Origin: Anastrepha obliqua
Taxonomy: Eukaryota > Arthropoda > Insecta > Diptera > Tephritidae
NCBI RefSeq assembly: GCF_027943255.1
Contig: NC_072895.1
Location: 20,310,001 to 20,374,000, forward strand
Direction: 5' to 3'
DNA: 64,000 nt
Shown here: positions 43,492 to 55,085 of the stretch, piece by piece
How the letters are laid out: each line of letters begins with the position of its first letter
How positions within the stretch are numbered: the first letter of the stretch is position 1
The notes under the pieces: model-generated
Told to the model about the DNA's origin: nothing
Database searches by the model: none
The model's input: the letters and a program-made list of their open reading frames with translations, nothing else
Program-made: the position numbers and the translations under genes

Positions 43492-44970
43492 GTTAATTTT
43501 AATTTTTAGTTTCAATAATGTTAAGGCATTGTGAGTACTTCTGTCTACTTGACAAATCTGAAATATGACATAAAATGATGGCAAGTAATTATTCACAACC
43601 ATAATACGCTGTTACATTTTTTTTTATTTCAAGAATTACAATAATTTTGTTCTGCCTTTTTTACTACATGCCACATTTCTTAATTAAAATTAATAGTGTT
43701 CGTGAAAAGCGAAGGAACTCACACCAAACAGCTTTAGCTTCTGCTTCAGCTTACAAGTAAATTGAGTGAACTTGCTTTCAGATTCTTTACCAGCGGCTAT
43801 AAAATCCTTAAGTTGCCCTTTTTCATAAAATTCTAACAGGATCTTAAAAATCTCAAAACGTGCAGTTTAATAGAATTAAAATTTTTAATTTATCTATAAT
43901 TTAATAATAATATTAATTTATAAAATTTTAATGGATTTTGAAAAAGTTCAGCCTAACTAGTTTACTGATTTTTCTCCAGCGGGGTAGCATGCTTGTAGAA
44001 GAGAATAGATCTAACAACTAGGAGATCAGTTCAAGTTCATCTTTCAATTAAATGCAACTGTCCTATAAAGCTTATGAGCCACGTCAACCGAATTCGCCAC
44101 CAACAGTAACTCGAATGCAGAGTAACTAGCATTGTAATGGTTATGATACTAAAGAGCGCAGTATTCCCATGCTTAATGAACAAATACATATAAACCAGAA
44201 AATCAACAACAAGTAAATGTCCCCCACGCCCAAATTAAATTAAATATCTGCTCTTACATGTATGTGTATGTGCCTATGTTTGTAAGTTATGTGTGTGTAT
44301 TATATATTTATATAATTTGTATGTATGTATATAAATATATTATTTATGTATGTGTGTGAAATACCGAATTTACTGTGCGCCATGCCAAGCAAATAAAGAG
44401 CCATAAGTCAACAGAGCAGTGATTTGTCATGCCAACAAAATACTGTCACTTTGATTAGTCCCTCTTAGCCACACAATCAGGGAATGTGATACAGTTGCCA
44501 TTGGCGCCTAGCGTCACAAAAGCGGGTGTGGGTCAGACAGTATTTCGTTTGGAAAATGTTAATATTTGTTTATGTTGATGTTTGAGCAAATGGCTGCCAT
44601 TACGCATTTTCTATGTATTTCAAGCACAAATATTTAGTGCACAAATACAACTCGTTTATCACTAAACTCTTTAAAATATCTAATATTACTTTGTATTAAA
44701 GCGAACAAGATGTCACGTTTACATAGTGTGGCAACTCCTAAGAGTTGGTAATCAGGTGGTGTTATTATTTATGCCCCAAAATACCTTGACAGTGATTGGA
44801 AGGGTGATACAGAAAATATCAGCTAGAAATGAAACAATTCTATTTGAGCTTAATAAATATGCGCTGGTGGTGTATTTGCGGCACACTGAAGTCGGCGATT
44901 TCCATCTGAGAAAATGTCGGCGCTCTTTTGGAGACCCACATTCGACCACCCACCTTTTAACTTCTACTTT
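43492..44970. other. Spacer with TA/TG-rich stretch
   Basis: No gene recognised. 44240-44360 is rich in tatgtatg and atatat simple repeats. The open frame at 44726-45007 has no motif. Confidence 0.45.
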
Positions 44971-44971
44971 G

Positions 44972-45522
44972 TTTTTTTGTCCTTGTTCACTCTACTGGGG
45001 AGCATAGGTCCTCAAGACTCAGTCTTGCGTTGGTTTCGTTAATCTGGATTTTTTTGATTTCTGACGGGGTAGGTGATTAGCCTGCCGCTACCAGTCCTAA
45101 GTAGTGGGAATGTGCATCTGTCGTTGCTTAGGAACAACGCCTTCTTACTGCTTGAAGCGCCATCTGTGTGTCAAATTTTTCTGCCAGAAGGATCGCACAG
45201 ATGGTTGAAGACTTCGCTAAATTTGGTGTGACTGCGCTATTACCGCGATTGCTCGCTTTCTCTTGCTGGCGCCACTGATGCAATGTGTAACTGTGTCTTT
45301 TTCTTTATTTTTTTTTTTTTGGTTATTTTAGCAACCGTAATGCAAGTAATGCGCTGACTTTTTTTTTATGCAGGAGTAAGAATTGGAAGGATAAAGTTGT
45401 TGGGGTTGAGGAATTAATTTTTTTTTATAGAAACTAGGAAAGTAGGTGCTTTATGTGGGATTCGAACCCACAACCTCTGGGATGACAGGCTAGTGCACCT
45501 ACGCTAGACTACCGAGGCCGCC
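44972..45522 (-). mobile_element. tRNA-headed ~550-bp SINE-like repeat, fullest copy
   Basis: Read on the minus strand, it begins at 45522 with GGCGGCCTCGGTAGTCTAGC (A-box-like) and has GGTTGTGGGTTCGAATCCCA, a perfect B-box with an intact 5-bp T-stem (GTGGG/CCCAC). The non-tRNA body follows: tagtaggaaggc, acagatggcgcttc, ggcaggctaatcacc, cgaaaccaacgcaag and others. It ends in a poly(A) (T-run at 44972-44978 on the plus strand). Partial copies in the same orientation are at 31215 and 43190. A tRNA-like 5' head plus 3' poly(A) fits a SINE; a conventional tRNA anticodon arm is not recognisable. Confidence 0.82.
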
Positions 45523-45861
45523 TAAATTGTCCTTATAAGCCTCAAATTATTAATAAAAAAAGAAATATGGATGTGCTAGCCAGAGTATTCTTCTTCTATA
45601 CATTAAGTTTAATACCCAAGTTCTACGTAAGACGGCATCGCAGGCAATTTGAGTCGTAGTGAGGTGAGCGATTTCATCATCAACTTCATCAGCAATTTTC
45701 TGTTAAGATGCAGAACTATTCCAAACACATTTTGGTTACCAGGCTAACCAGTGCACGGAAAAGATTCTCAAGGTATTTTAATAGTAACACGGAACAATCA
45801 GGAGCAGCAAACTCCTTGCTATTATCTTCGACATGTACTCCCAGAGTTTCTCAGACTCCTT
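45523..45861. other. Spacer, nothing recognised
   Basis: Short unrecognised stretch between the SINE-like repeat and the gtaacagcataaacatt repeat. Confidence 0.35.
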
Positions 45862-45985
45862 TACTGTTGCTGTTGTAACAGCATAAACATTCCCCATAAA
45901 CGTAGGAAAAATGCTACTGGAGTGATAGTTCCTGGTCATATACAAATTAGTGTCGCTTCGATAACACAGAACCGACCGTGTGAAC
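45862..45985 (+). repeat. Dispersed repeat (gtagcagcataaacatt family), second copy
   Basis: tgttgctgttgtaacagcat then aaacattccccataaacgta, gctactggagtgatagttcc, gtgtcgcttcgataac and cagaaccgaccgtgtgaacg. This parallels the copy at 13995-14088 but retains the central ggaaaaatgctactgg block that copy lacks. Confidence 0.65.
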
Positions 45986-47430
45986 GATAGTAGAGCCGTC
46001 AGTGAAAACTGTGCAATGTATTGAAATCACACCTCAAGTTAGCCTCAAGAATTTTAATGTTATAGTAACTCCTCAGCAATGACACTGATGCTCTAATGTT
46101 CTTGATAAACATAAGCAAACGAACACTCTGCACTCAACGTTTCCTAATTCATCTCACTCTGTGTCATACCAACACCCGTACCTTTCGAGGTTGTCTGTGT
46201 GTGGTACCTAACAGAAATTTCAACCTCATTAGCTAAGTTCTGCGCACGGCAATCGATCACTGGATGTTGTTGGACATGCAACTGTTTTTTACTTCAGCGG
46301 CTGGAGGTATGTTACTGATATTAATTAATGACATTGTCCCACAACTCCGTAATGTGACTTAGACACTGCGGGGCGTATGAGCAACATTAGTGGCACTGCA
46401 ATAAATTAAGTTGAGTTTATTTTTGGTGTAAATACACGCATATGTATGTATATGTTTTCTTATTAAGTTACGATTTATAACTAAGCAGTATATGTTAATA
46501 TACGTTAAGCAACTAACCCAATTCTAGCTGATTGAAGTAAAGAAAAAAATATAACAAAAGAAAATTCGAAGGCGCTTAAATTCGAACAAAAGAACATGTA
46601 ATTTAATAGCAATAATAATTAATGCTACACACCATATTTGAATTATTGCCATCAAGGTTGTGTTTCTTTCTACCAGCGATTTCATTATTTACCACTTAAA
46701 CTTATTTGCTTCAATCGCCCAAAATTGTCCCAATCGGCTCGTAGCGAAATGCTAATTTATTCAGTAGCTGTTTCCGCGCCTGCTGTTCATTTGCACCAAA
46801 CTAAATAAGTATAATCATATATAATCAACTACTTATACAAGTAAACAACATCAATGGCATTAGCATGCGCAACAACAAAAACAACATTTTCTGCTTATAG
46901 CGTAAACAAATTTTCGAATGGCCCAGCGTTTGTGTAGAGTAATAAATATTGGCCAGAAAATATCTGCCACATTTACAGCCAATCGGTGGCACAAACATGT
47001 TAATGCAGTCCCCAGTAATATTGGTGTATTTATTTTAGTACACTTCATATACTGCAAAGCGAAAATTATGTACCTTCGCAGGGCTACAATAAATTGGAAT
47101 TACTGCCAAATTATATTTTTTGCTAATATACCCAAAAAAGGCAGATGGTTGAGGCTGCCAACAAATAATTGGCCACCAATGACCTGAGTAGTAAATTTAT
47201 GCCATGATTGGTGTAATTTACATAGAGTATTTTACGGCTACCTGATTTAAAATAGTGACCCTGAACTACTGACTACAAATTCAAGAGGACGAAAGCAATC
47301 AAGGCGACTTACACATACATACACATATACATTAATTTGGGGGGGAAAAGAAATTGATTAATTTTGTGTAAAATTCAAAACTTTCTTTAGGATGTTTCGG
47401 ATTGTCCCATTTGGGTGAAATATGCGCCGT
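45986..47430. other. 1.4-kb spacer, possibly unique
   Basis: No transposon or gene signature recognised; open frames under 90 codons on both strands have no motif. A G-run (gggggggaaaag) lies near 47340. Confidence 0.45.
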
Positions 47431-47439
47431 TTTACTGCA

Positions 47440-49303
47440 TTGTTACTTTTTTGAAGGTAGCTTCATAATGCCTCTCTCATAGAAGTCTTGGTCCTTATTG
47501 GCGATAAGTTCTAGTAATCGCTTCTCACAATCTTTCCTTGATACCAACTGTTTACCACTCAGGAAGGTTTGCAATGAAAGAAAAAGATGGTAATCGCTTG
47601 GTGCCAGATGCGGACTATATGGTGAACGCCCTAAAGTCTCAACCAAGCTCCCGGAGGTTTTGGTGAGTCACTACAGACGTGCGTGGCCTTGCGTTGCCTT
47701 TCGGACAAACGGTTCAGTTGTAAACAGTAGAGATCTGAATTAAGTCCTTTTTTTTTGCGGATGAGGGGGCTTAAAATGCCTAGTGCATCATCAAAGCTGC
47801 CGTCACAGCAATTGTATGTCCGAGAACCAAAAACTGACCCCAGTTTAGAACTATCACCCACCCTGAAACCGCATTCGCATTACTTCAGAGTTGCGTTCCA
47901 TCTTCCTCACTACAAAGGTCTATGTGCATACATCAAGAGCCCGCTTTTTAATACGGAGAATTGTTTCCGCGAAACCACGGATGATGTGTCACGTTTTTTC
48001 GCTACTTAGCATCTTGTCGATTACATTTTTAATGATTATGTGATTGACTGCATTCACATTCACAGCGTTTGACTTGCATGTTCCAAACGCATACATTGGA
48101 AGGATGTGCGTTCTGCGTCATCTTCGGTGGCATCCCTATATATGCATGAGAGGTGTTCGCTTTTCCTAATTTGAACAGATATTTTGTGAAAATAGCCATG
48201 CCCCGAAAGCATTTGGCTTTAATAAAAATTGACTTCACCGAAATTACTGCTGTTCCTTGTGGCGACCTCTTTTATGAGTCTAGCCGTCCATCTGCCGCGT
48301 GCTTCGTTAATTCAACGGTCTTGCCGCAGCCTTAGCGTTTCATTCCTTATTTTGCGCTCAACAAGCTTGCTTACTCTTTCTTACATCCTTTCGCTCTTTA
48401 ATGCCCACAACTTTTTCCGCTCAAAGGCTAATAAATCTATCGGTATTGAAGCACTTATCACTTGAACTACTGTGCGGCAGGCGGACACAACTCTCAGAGC
48501 TGCCGTTCGTTGTTCCGGTGCTAAAAGCTTTCATCTATGATTTACCTTTAGCGCATTTGCCCTGCTCCGTATGAGGGAACGAAGAACATGGTAGCTAACA
48601 TTATTTCCCGTTTCATTTGGATTGGTCCCCCATGCTTGCTATCAGTCTACTGAGCAGCGATGGCATCTTAGCGGCTTTCTCTGCTTTGTGTTTTATTAAG
48701 GCCCAGAAGGTTAGTCTTGAGTCCAGTCTCATGCCTAGGTACACCCGAATTTAGTGTTTGACCACACAGAAGTAACTCATCATACATGATTCCTTCCAAG
48801 TCCCACCAATTACACAGTAAAACCTTCCTAACCGTTGGTCTCGATTTGATCACCGTTTGAGCTGCTTCATCACTCTTTGACCTTAATTATTTTTGCACAA
48901 TATTGACGTATCTGACCATCTCCAGTCGCTTCGTTTCGCCAAGGCTTCGCAGATGGAAGTTCAATCCATCATGTTTTTTGGTGTTAAACTGGTGTGGCAC
49001 CCAAACATCGACCTTATTTTTGAATCCAGCTTTGCGCAAATGATTTAAAATTGTTTTATGGTCGATCTTGAGCTCCTGAGCTATGCTGCTACTAGGAACA
49101 TGCCGGTCAACTTCGATTATTTCTGTGATTTTATCGACATTTTCGATGACGGAATCACCTGTGCAAGGTGCATCTATATCATCAAAAATGACTAAACGGA
49201 ATCGGCGAAACCACCAAGCCCATTCGCTTTGCCTCTTTATACAGTTTGGAGAAGGCAGAACTAACAGCGCAGTTGTTAAGGCCGATGATCTCCATATGAA
49301 CAA
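47440..49303 (-). mobile_element. Mellifera-like mariner relic, split by a LINE
   Basis: Minus strand from 49303: EWAWWFRRFRLVIFDDID, SVIENVDKITEIIEVDRHVP (about 49150), IAQELKIDHKTILNHLRKAG, VDVWVPHQFNTKK (about 48990), RKVLLCNWWDLEGIMYDELL (about 48800), CGQTLNS at about 48745. After ~1 kb of foreign sequence it continues at 47745 with GLNSDLYCLQLNRLSERQRK, then RSPYSPHLAPSDYHLFLSLQ (third Asp, about 47620) and DQDFYERGIMKLP near 47470. VENVDKI plus WVPHQF plus GIMKLP fit the mellifera group. The region with the first Asp (TGDEKW) and the second (HQDNA) is degraded or lost. Confidence 0.78.
47755..48742 (-). pseudogene. R1-type LINE fragment inserted in a mariner
   Basis: Minus strand: YLGMRLDSRLTF near 48730 and KAEKAAKMPSLLSRLIASMG near 48670 (RT thumb of R1/I-type elements), a decayed middle, and EDDAERTSFQCMRLEHA near 48110 (remnant of the EDDAEHTxFxC tail). 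It finishes with AAAAAAAA at about 47751-47758 on the minus strand. The mariner sequence on both sides carries an ACT(A/T)AATTC copy (encoding TLNS), consistent with a target duplication. Truncated at the 5' end. Confidence 0.68.
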
Positions 49304-49334
49304 TTGTACGCTCTTATAAAAAATTGTCCCTGAG

Positions 49335-49625
49335 CGATTAAGTTCTGCGGTTCACACAATCCTCTCCAACATCAGGTTAAACAAGTCACACGACAGCGAG
49401 CCACCCTATCTGAAATCTCTCCTTTGGTATCAAACGGCTCGAGGAGGCCCTTCCCAATTCTGATAACGCTGCTGGTGTTGAACAACGTCATCTTGCATGG
49501 CCGTATTAATTTTGCGGGGATACCAAATTCAGACATCGCGGCTTATAGGTAACGCCTTTTCGTACTGTCGAATGCAGCTGTGAAGTCGACGAAAAGATGT
49601 TGAGTGTCGATTCTCCTTTCATGGA
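49335..49625 (-). pseudogene. RTE-like RT fragment (motifs A-B)
   Basis: Minus strand: TQHLFVDFTAAFDSTKRRYL near 49595 (palm motif A, LFxDFxAAFDS), AAMSEFGIPAKLIRPCKMTL near 49530, SSVIRIGKGLLEPFDTKGE near 49470. This is the style of RTE-like elements and similar to the relic at 1-540, which covers the later RT motifs; the two do not overlap, so identity of family cannot be judged. Confidence 0.72.
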
Positions 49626-50100
49626 TTTAAAGTACATAGGTTTAGCTTAAATTACTACAGATTGTTCAACAAATAAATTTAAAAAAGAATTTCAGAAATT
49701 TATAATTCTCTTAGAGCACGGGCAATGAGTACTATTTGAAGGAAAGGTCAAAAAATTTGACCTTTTTGTTTGAATTGAACATTTGAGCTTTTGCTCACTG
49801 TCTGCTTATTTAGAAATACGCAAAGCCACCACAAGTGGCTTACTAGTAGCTTCTGCTTTCGGTGATCACCTCATTCAACCTAAATTCTATGGAGCCATGT
49901 TGTCGTTAATTGCTACCCCGTACTGCGTAATATAAAAAACTATCGTACCCGAAGGGGATAAGAACTCTCATATATTTCTGAACTCTACATAGAAATAAAA
50001 ATGTTAAACATTATTTCGAAAGAGCTCACCTGGCATCTACTGCTCCGATTCTGACATTTCTAACACCTTTATGGGTTCTGTTTAACACTAACTTTAGTAT
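49626..50100. other. Spacer, nothing recognised
   Basis: AT-rich DNA preceding the degenerate tandem repeat. Confidence 0.35.
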
Positions 50101-50420
50101 GGCGTTGTCACCTGTTTGTAATAAAGAAAAAATCAATATTAGTATTAGATCGTGGGTACCAAGCAATCTATATTTAAGAAAAATCTATTCAAAAACAATA
50201 TAAATGTTACCACCTGACTTGTTTTGGAACAATAATTTGATTTCATTTTAGTGGGGCGTTGCCACCTACTTCCATAAGTAAAAAATCTATATTAGTATTA
50301 CAGCAATGTATTAAGGTACCAATGAAAGTATTTTTAAGAAAAATCTATACAAAAAACTATATTGTTTAAAGAGTTCGCACTTAAATTTTATTGACAAAAA
50401 AAGTTCCTTGAATATTAAGT
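50101..50420. repeat. Degenerate ~154-bp direct duplication
   Basis: ggcgttgtcacctgtttgta at 50101 and ggcgttgccacctacttcca at 50255 each lead into aaaaaatctatattagtatta-like sequence, ggtacca, and ttaagaaaaatctat(t/a)caaaaa. The repeat distance is about 154 bp. Further gttgccac phrases near 50594 and 50691 suggest the AT-rich region to 50760 derives from the same array. Confidence 0.65.
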
Positions 50421-50759
50421 TAAAGTTATTCAACGAAAAGTATTTAAACACCCTTTAATAAAAAAAAATATTTCTAACCTTGCCACATGATTTTTTTTTT
50501 AGTTTTTTTTTGGCGAAAATAGCAAATTTTAAATCATTTCATTTGAACAGTAAATTATGAAAATAAGGGGAAAAATGTTTATTTTTAGCTGGTGTTGCCA
50601 CATATTTGTTCTTTTTTTTTGTAATTTACGTATTTGGTTGTAATAAAAAAAAGACTTGAATCCAATAAATAGTAGATATTTTTAAAAGTCGTTGCCATCT
50701 AAGCTCAAAAAAATTTAATTAATAAGAAAAAAACCCATTCAATTTTTTTGCAATAAAGT
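50421..50759. other. AT-rich tract
   Basis: Low-complexity A/T-rich DNA with isolated gttgccac phrases as in the preceding duplication; no gene. Confidence 0.4.
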
Positions 50760-52130
50760 GCATATTTAGGATAGGATAGGATAAATGGCTACACACGCCA
50801 TGGGTCCACTTAGACAAAGAAACGAAATTCGTCCATTCTGATATCATACAGGGGGAGAACAGAAGCAAAAGCACCAAGCAAGTGGAAAGAAAGATAAAAA
50901 GGGCTTTGGATTAGAGGATGACGACTAACACTGACTAATTACGTTCGTATTAACCGCTTCAAGTTACTAATGAAACTCAGCAGGTGTATGATATTTAACC
51001 TCGCAGTATCCGTAGTTGTATTGTAGCAAAAAAGCCTAGATATCGGAATCTTTGCCTGGCGAGAGCAGGACAGCTAGGAAGTATGCGCTGAGGTGATTAA
51101 TCCTCATCCTTTAGACAGCTTTTACAGAAAAGACTTGAAGCAATCCCAGGCTCACCGCATGAACACCTAACGCACAATATATGATAAGAATACCCACCAA
51201 ATTCGAAAGTTGCGGTTTTTTTAGCCTTAGAAGTTCACTCGAGCGCCCCCGACTTAACCGTAGCCAGAAGGATCTCGCGGCTTTGCATGTTTGCGCACTA
51301 CCTCAATGCTCGCTGAGTTGATGCGAGGCCCATCTTTCCAGGAGAAGATCAAAGGTTTTCATGGGAACAATATTCCTATCATTTTGCGATGAAACCGTCT
51401 CTAGGGTCCGCTGTCTAGCCAGCTCATCCTTCAACCCAGCAGTTCCCTTCTATGATAATGTGAGCGGAAACCCAGATGAGCCTTATATCGAAGTTTTTGG
51501 ATGCAGTCGAGTGAAAAGTCAGGCATTCTCCGATTAATTTTGAACGCATATATAACAAGCCCAGGACCCTTATTGCCACTTGGCTATCGAAATAGATATT
51601 TACGTCCTTTACAGTAACTACAGCAACAAATACACTGATTCTTCAATTGCGGCTACCTCCGCTTGGGAAATACTACAGTAGTCCGGATGCTTGCTGGAGA
51701 GCTTTTCGCAGAATGCCCTCCACCAACCTTTCCGTCCCACTTTGAGCCATCAGAGAATATGTTTACCCTGTCACCAAACGTTGCAACCTGCCCACTCCTC
51801 CCTTGAGGGAATATTCAAGGAAAAAGTGCCGCTCAGGCCCAGCGGGGATGCTTATTGATCATGCACCAGCTCAAAGTTTTTGAGAATACTAGAGTGTCCG
51901 TAGCTTAAGTTTATCTTATGGCTCGAACAGCTGAATTTGATTTCGACGGCTGCACCGGCAGTTTTCTCTAAGATGTCCACGGGTACCTTATTCAGCGTAA
52001 CGTTGAGTGCTAGAGTAGGAGTGGTCCTCACCGCACCACCGAATCAGACGCTTTCTTTGTAGCCTTCAGTGCAATGCTACTTTTCGGACTGTCGTCCAAA
52101 TTAACCACATTACTGCCTTCCGTAGAAGAA
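50760..52130 (-). pseudogene. LINE 3' half with short-repeat tail
   Basis: Minus strand: GAVRTTPTLALNVTLNKVPV near 52040 and DILEKTAGAAVEIKF (RT thumb), VNIFSDGSKWDGKVGGG near 51760 (RNase H first Asp), ISIDSQVAIRVLGLL near 51590, IRLIWVSAHIIIEGN near 51490, and SPQRILPSCPALARQRFRYL near 51110 (cysteine tail). The 3' end at 50764-50783 is three tatcc-type repeats (minus TATCCTATCCTATCCTA), a typical non-poly(A) tail. Multiple stops. Same general family as the LINE at 35790. Confidence 0.75.
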
Positions 52131-53470
52131 AGCGTCAGAACACTGAGACGTAAATGAGTTAGTGTAGCTTCCTAAGGGGTTGCCTGCATCTCCATTTCTT
52201 TCGCTGGTTGCACTGAGCCAAGCTCATTTTCACCCAGCTACAAGCTCTCTATAAAACTACGTATGAAGCCCGACGATGATGCACCGTCCAATAGGTGTCT
52301 ATCCTCAACCAGTAACTTGCTTGCTCCAGGGCCCTGACTTTCAGCCTTGGTCGTCTTGGTGGCGAATGAGTTTTGGGCCTGCACATCCGATGTCCAATCG
52401 AGAGGTTTACCACAAATGTGGGTACCCCGCGCAGAGAAGTCCTGGTTTGTACTCATTTTTCCATTTATGTAGTGGCCGAATAGGGCCACTATTTAAGAGG
52501 AACACGTTATCGACTGTTCATGTCTAGATCCGTAGTGTTTTGTTTTAACTCAGTAATCACTCTATTTGTCATCTGACAGCAAGGTGTCTTACTGAGTTAA
52601 GTAGCAGGGTCACCTCGCGCAGGATGTGATTCTTCATCACGCACTAACGGTCTTGGCTTAGTAGAGGCTATGGAGTTGGAAAACCCCTCTACATTGCGCT
52701 TATCTACGCCCTATGCCATCCTCATAATAGTCATAGTCAACCCTCTTGAAGACTCGTGCAGTGAGAACAAACACTTAACCCTTATGTGGTTCCTGTACAA
52801 AATAAAATATGTTTAAAAAAAAAATAATTAAAATTAAATAAGAAATAAATAATTTTTCAAAAAGTATTATTAACTCCTAATGGTGCAGTCATCCAAGGCA
52901 GTGCAAAAAACAAACCTTTCAGATGCTTCGAGTTCACTGAGCCAAAATACGTTTGAAAGCATAGCGCAATAGCTGGCCAAAGTGGCTATAAGCCAGTGTA
53001 ATTTATTGGGGTTTTTATTTATGATCCAAAGTGAGCATAATAAATCATGCATTTGCATATAACCGCAATCCAGATGATTAATAATACTTAATAATTTGTA
53101 GGCTATTGAATGTTTATTGACCCCAATAAATCAACAAAGTTGTGACAACTTATTTCCGCTGACTTTCCAAAATAGCAGCCGTCGAGAAATTTATCAATTC
53201 ATTATTGCAATTAATGGTGTTTGCTCAGCCGCACTGTCACTATTAATTGAAATGAATATTAATTTGGTTTGTAAAAGTAAATAAATGAAGCTTTGTTTAG
53301 GGCAGATGATATGTAATGTATGTGCGTCTGTGTGTGTGTGCTTGTATGGAAGCTAATGCCAATAAAGTTGCAATAGGCAAAACTTGCACGTGTTGATGTA
53401 GTTTTAAAACAATTTTCAGTTTGAGCTTTAATGAAAATAAATATCTGTTTGGAGTTATTTGAATATTCTT
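52131..53470. other. Spacer; LINE remainder and unrecognised DNA
   Basis: 52131-52500 may contain more degraded LINE sequence (an 83-codon minus frame at 52238-52489 has no motif). 53195-53275 is rich in attaatt/caattaatg phrases. No gene supported. A GT microsatellite lies at about 53325-53342. Confidence 0.4.
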
Positions 53471-53473
53471 TAG

Positions 53474-53532
53474 TGTCTAGAAGCTCATTTTATTATTAAA
53501 TAAATTAATGTAATGAAATGAGCTTCTAGACA
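53474..53532. repeat. Perfect 17-bp hairpin
   Basis: tgtctagaagctcattt at 53474-53490 and its exact reverse complement aaatgagcttctagaca at 53516-53532, with a 25-bp A/T loop. No T-run follows, so it is not terminator-like. Possibly a small inverted-repeat element or cruciform-forming site. Confidence 0.85.
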
Positions 53533-54028
53533 GAATTATTAGAAAAAACTTTCCTACTATTTTACCCACTCCAAAATAAATGCTTTTGGAAAAATTAGAC
53601 ACCCCGGGTGGCACTGCGGTATAGATATTAAAAAAAGAAGAATATCTATACTACGATTTAGCTCATGCTCGGGTTATGTTTGAAATTTAAAACATCTCGA
53701 ATGGTTTATTTAGTCACGTGTCGCAGTGGATAGGTGAACCACGTGCGTTCGCAATCGAACCGCTTTTCAAGGCCAATGATTCGCGTGCAACTGCTCGTCA
53801 TACATTTTGTTCACGGTACAATATTCGACGCTCGCTTTGATTCGTGAAAGTGAAGCTTTGATTCGTTCATACTCGTAGGTGTGAAGGTTCCGATTAACGA
53901 ATTCGAAGGCACTCAGCGCATGGGCGGGCCTAGCCAGACAACAAAAACGAAGAAAAATATTGAACCACACTAGAATTCGCGTGAGTCCGTGCGCAAGAGA
54001 GCAGCTACCCTGAGACTTCTAAAACTAT
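53533..54028. other. Spacer with tRNA-like snippet
   Basis: No gene. tgtcgcagtggatagg near 53718 with a nearby gttcgcaatcgaacc is faintly tRNA-like but not convincing. Confidence 0.35.
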
Positions 54029-54029
54029 A

Positions 54030-55085
54030 GGGTGCGCCATCTTTTATGTCGGTAAGAAAGCATTGAATAACTTTGAAAAAAATGTATTCAAACAATTTTT
54101 TTAACACAATATCAATCAAGTGGCCACCTTTATTAGCAATCACAAACTGCAATTTTTTTCTGCGTTGGTCATCACCTTGTCAAGCATTTCGGGTTTTATA
54201 GCATCGATTTCGGCACGAATGTTTGCCTTAAGCTGGTCAATAATCTGCGGCTTGTTGGCGTAAACCTTACTTTTCAGATAACCCCACAAAAAGAAGTCCG
54301 GGGTGGTTATGTCAGGTGATCTGGGGGGCCAGCCTCTTTCTGACACTAGACGTCTGGGGAATTTTCGGTGCAGAAATTCAATTGTTGCATTCGGCATGTG
54401 GCGTTGTGGCATGACGTACCGTCTTGTTGAAACCAATAACTGTCTAAACCTTTCTCAAGCATTTGCGGGCAGACATAATAAGCCCACATCCATCAATATC
54501 GGTTCCCGATAAAAATATATCGGTAAAAATATGGTCCAATGATGGTTTTGGCGCAAATGCCGGTCCAAACAGTTACTTTCCGGTCATGCAATGGCGTTTC
54601 ATGGATCTCGTGTACATTCTCAGTTCCGCAAATGCGGCAATTTTGTTTATTCACGGTGCCAGAGAGGTTAAAATGTGCCTCGTCGGTCATTAAAATTTGC
54701 TTCCAAAAATTGGGTTCAGTGTCAACCATTCGAGCGACTGTTTGGCCATATTGCAAGCGACGTGAATGGTCTGTCGGCCATATTCTTTGTGTCAATTACA
54801 CTGTAGCCGGAAGCAAATTTAAATCATCCTTTAAAATGCGCCGCATTGTGGTTTCACTAACGCCAAAATACTGAGCGCGACGACGATACGACACTGTTGG
54901 GTCCTGGCCAACGCTCTCCCTCACTGCTCCAACAAGTTCATTGGAACGTCTTGATCGTTGATGATCGGCATGTTGACGATCTCCTATTGTTCCGTGTTCA
55001 AAAAAATTCGACACCAAACGACGAATAGTATTGTAAGACGGTGCCAGTTTGCCGCAATACTTTTTGCGATATGCGCGTTGAGTTA
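54030..55085 (-). mobile_element. DD41D-like mariner relic
   Basis: The right portion reads LTQRAYRKKYCGKLAPSYNT near 55050, VSNFFEHGTIGDRQHADHQR and SRRSNELVGAVRESVGQDPT (about 54950), YRRRAQYFGVSETTMRRILK (second helix-turn-helix), ILMTDEAHFNLSGTVNKQNC (first Asp, about 54690), TGICAKTIIGPYFY (about 54540), YWFQQDGTSCHNAT (second Asp, about 54430), a one-base shift, and RSPDITTPDFFLWGYLKSKV (third Asp, about 54300). Allowing for the shift, spacing is about 41. tatagggtgcgccatctttt near 54028 is a candidate left TIR. The 5' end is cut by the LINE at 55086. This lineage is distinct from the 27552 copy. Confidence 0.78.

Noticed and set aside
45440..45522. tRNA-like sequence with perfect B-box, considered as a functional tRNA gene
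   Set aside because: The acceptor and anticodon arms do not form convincingly and the sequence is joined to a multi-copy SINE-like body.
52238..52489. 83-codon minus frame, considered as a LINE ORF1 fragment
   Set aside because: No CCHC knuckle or other ORF1 motif; only its position near a LINE suggests it.
53700..53765. tgtcgcagtggatagg plus gttcgcaatcgaacc as a tRNA or SINE head
   Set aside because: A-box spacing and B-box are degenerate and there is no body or tail; too weak.
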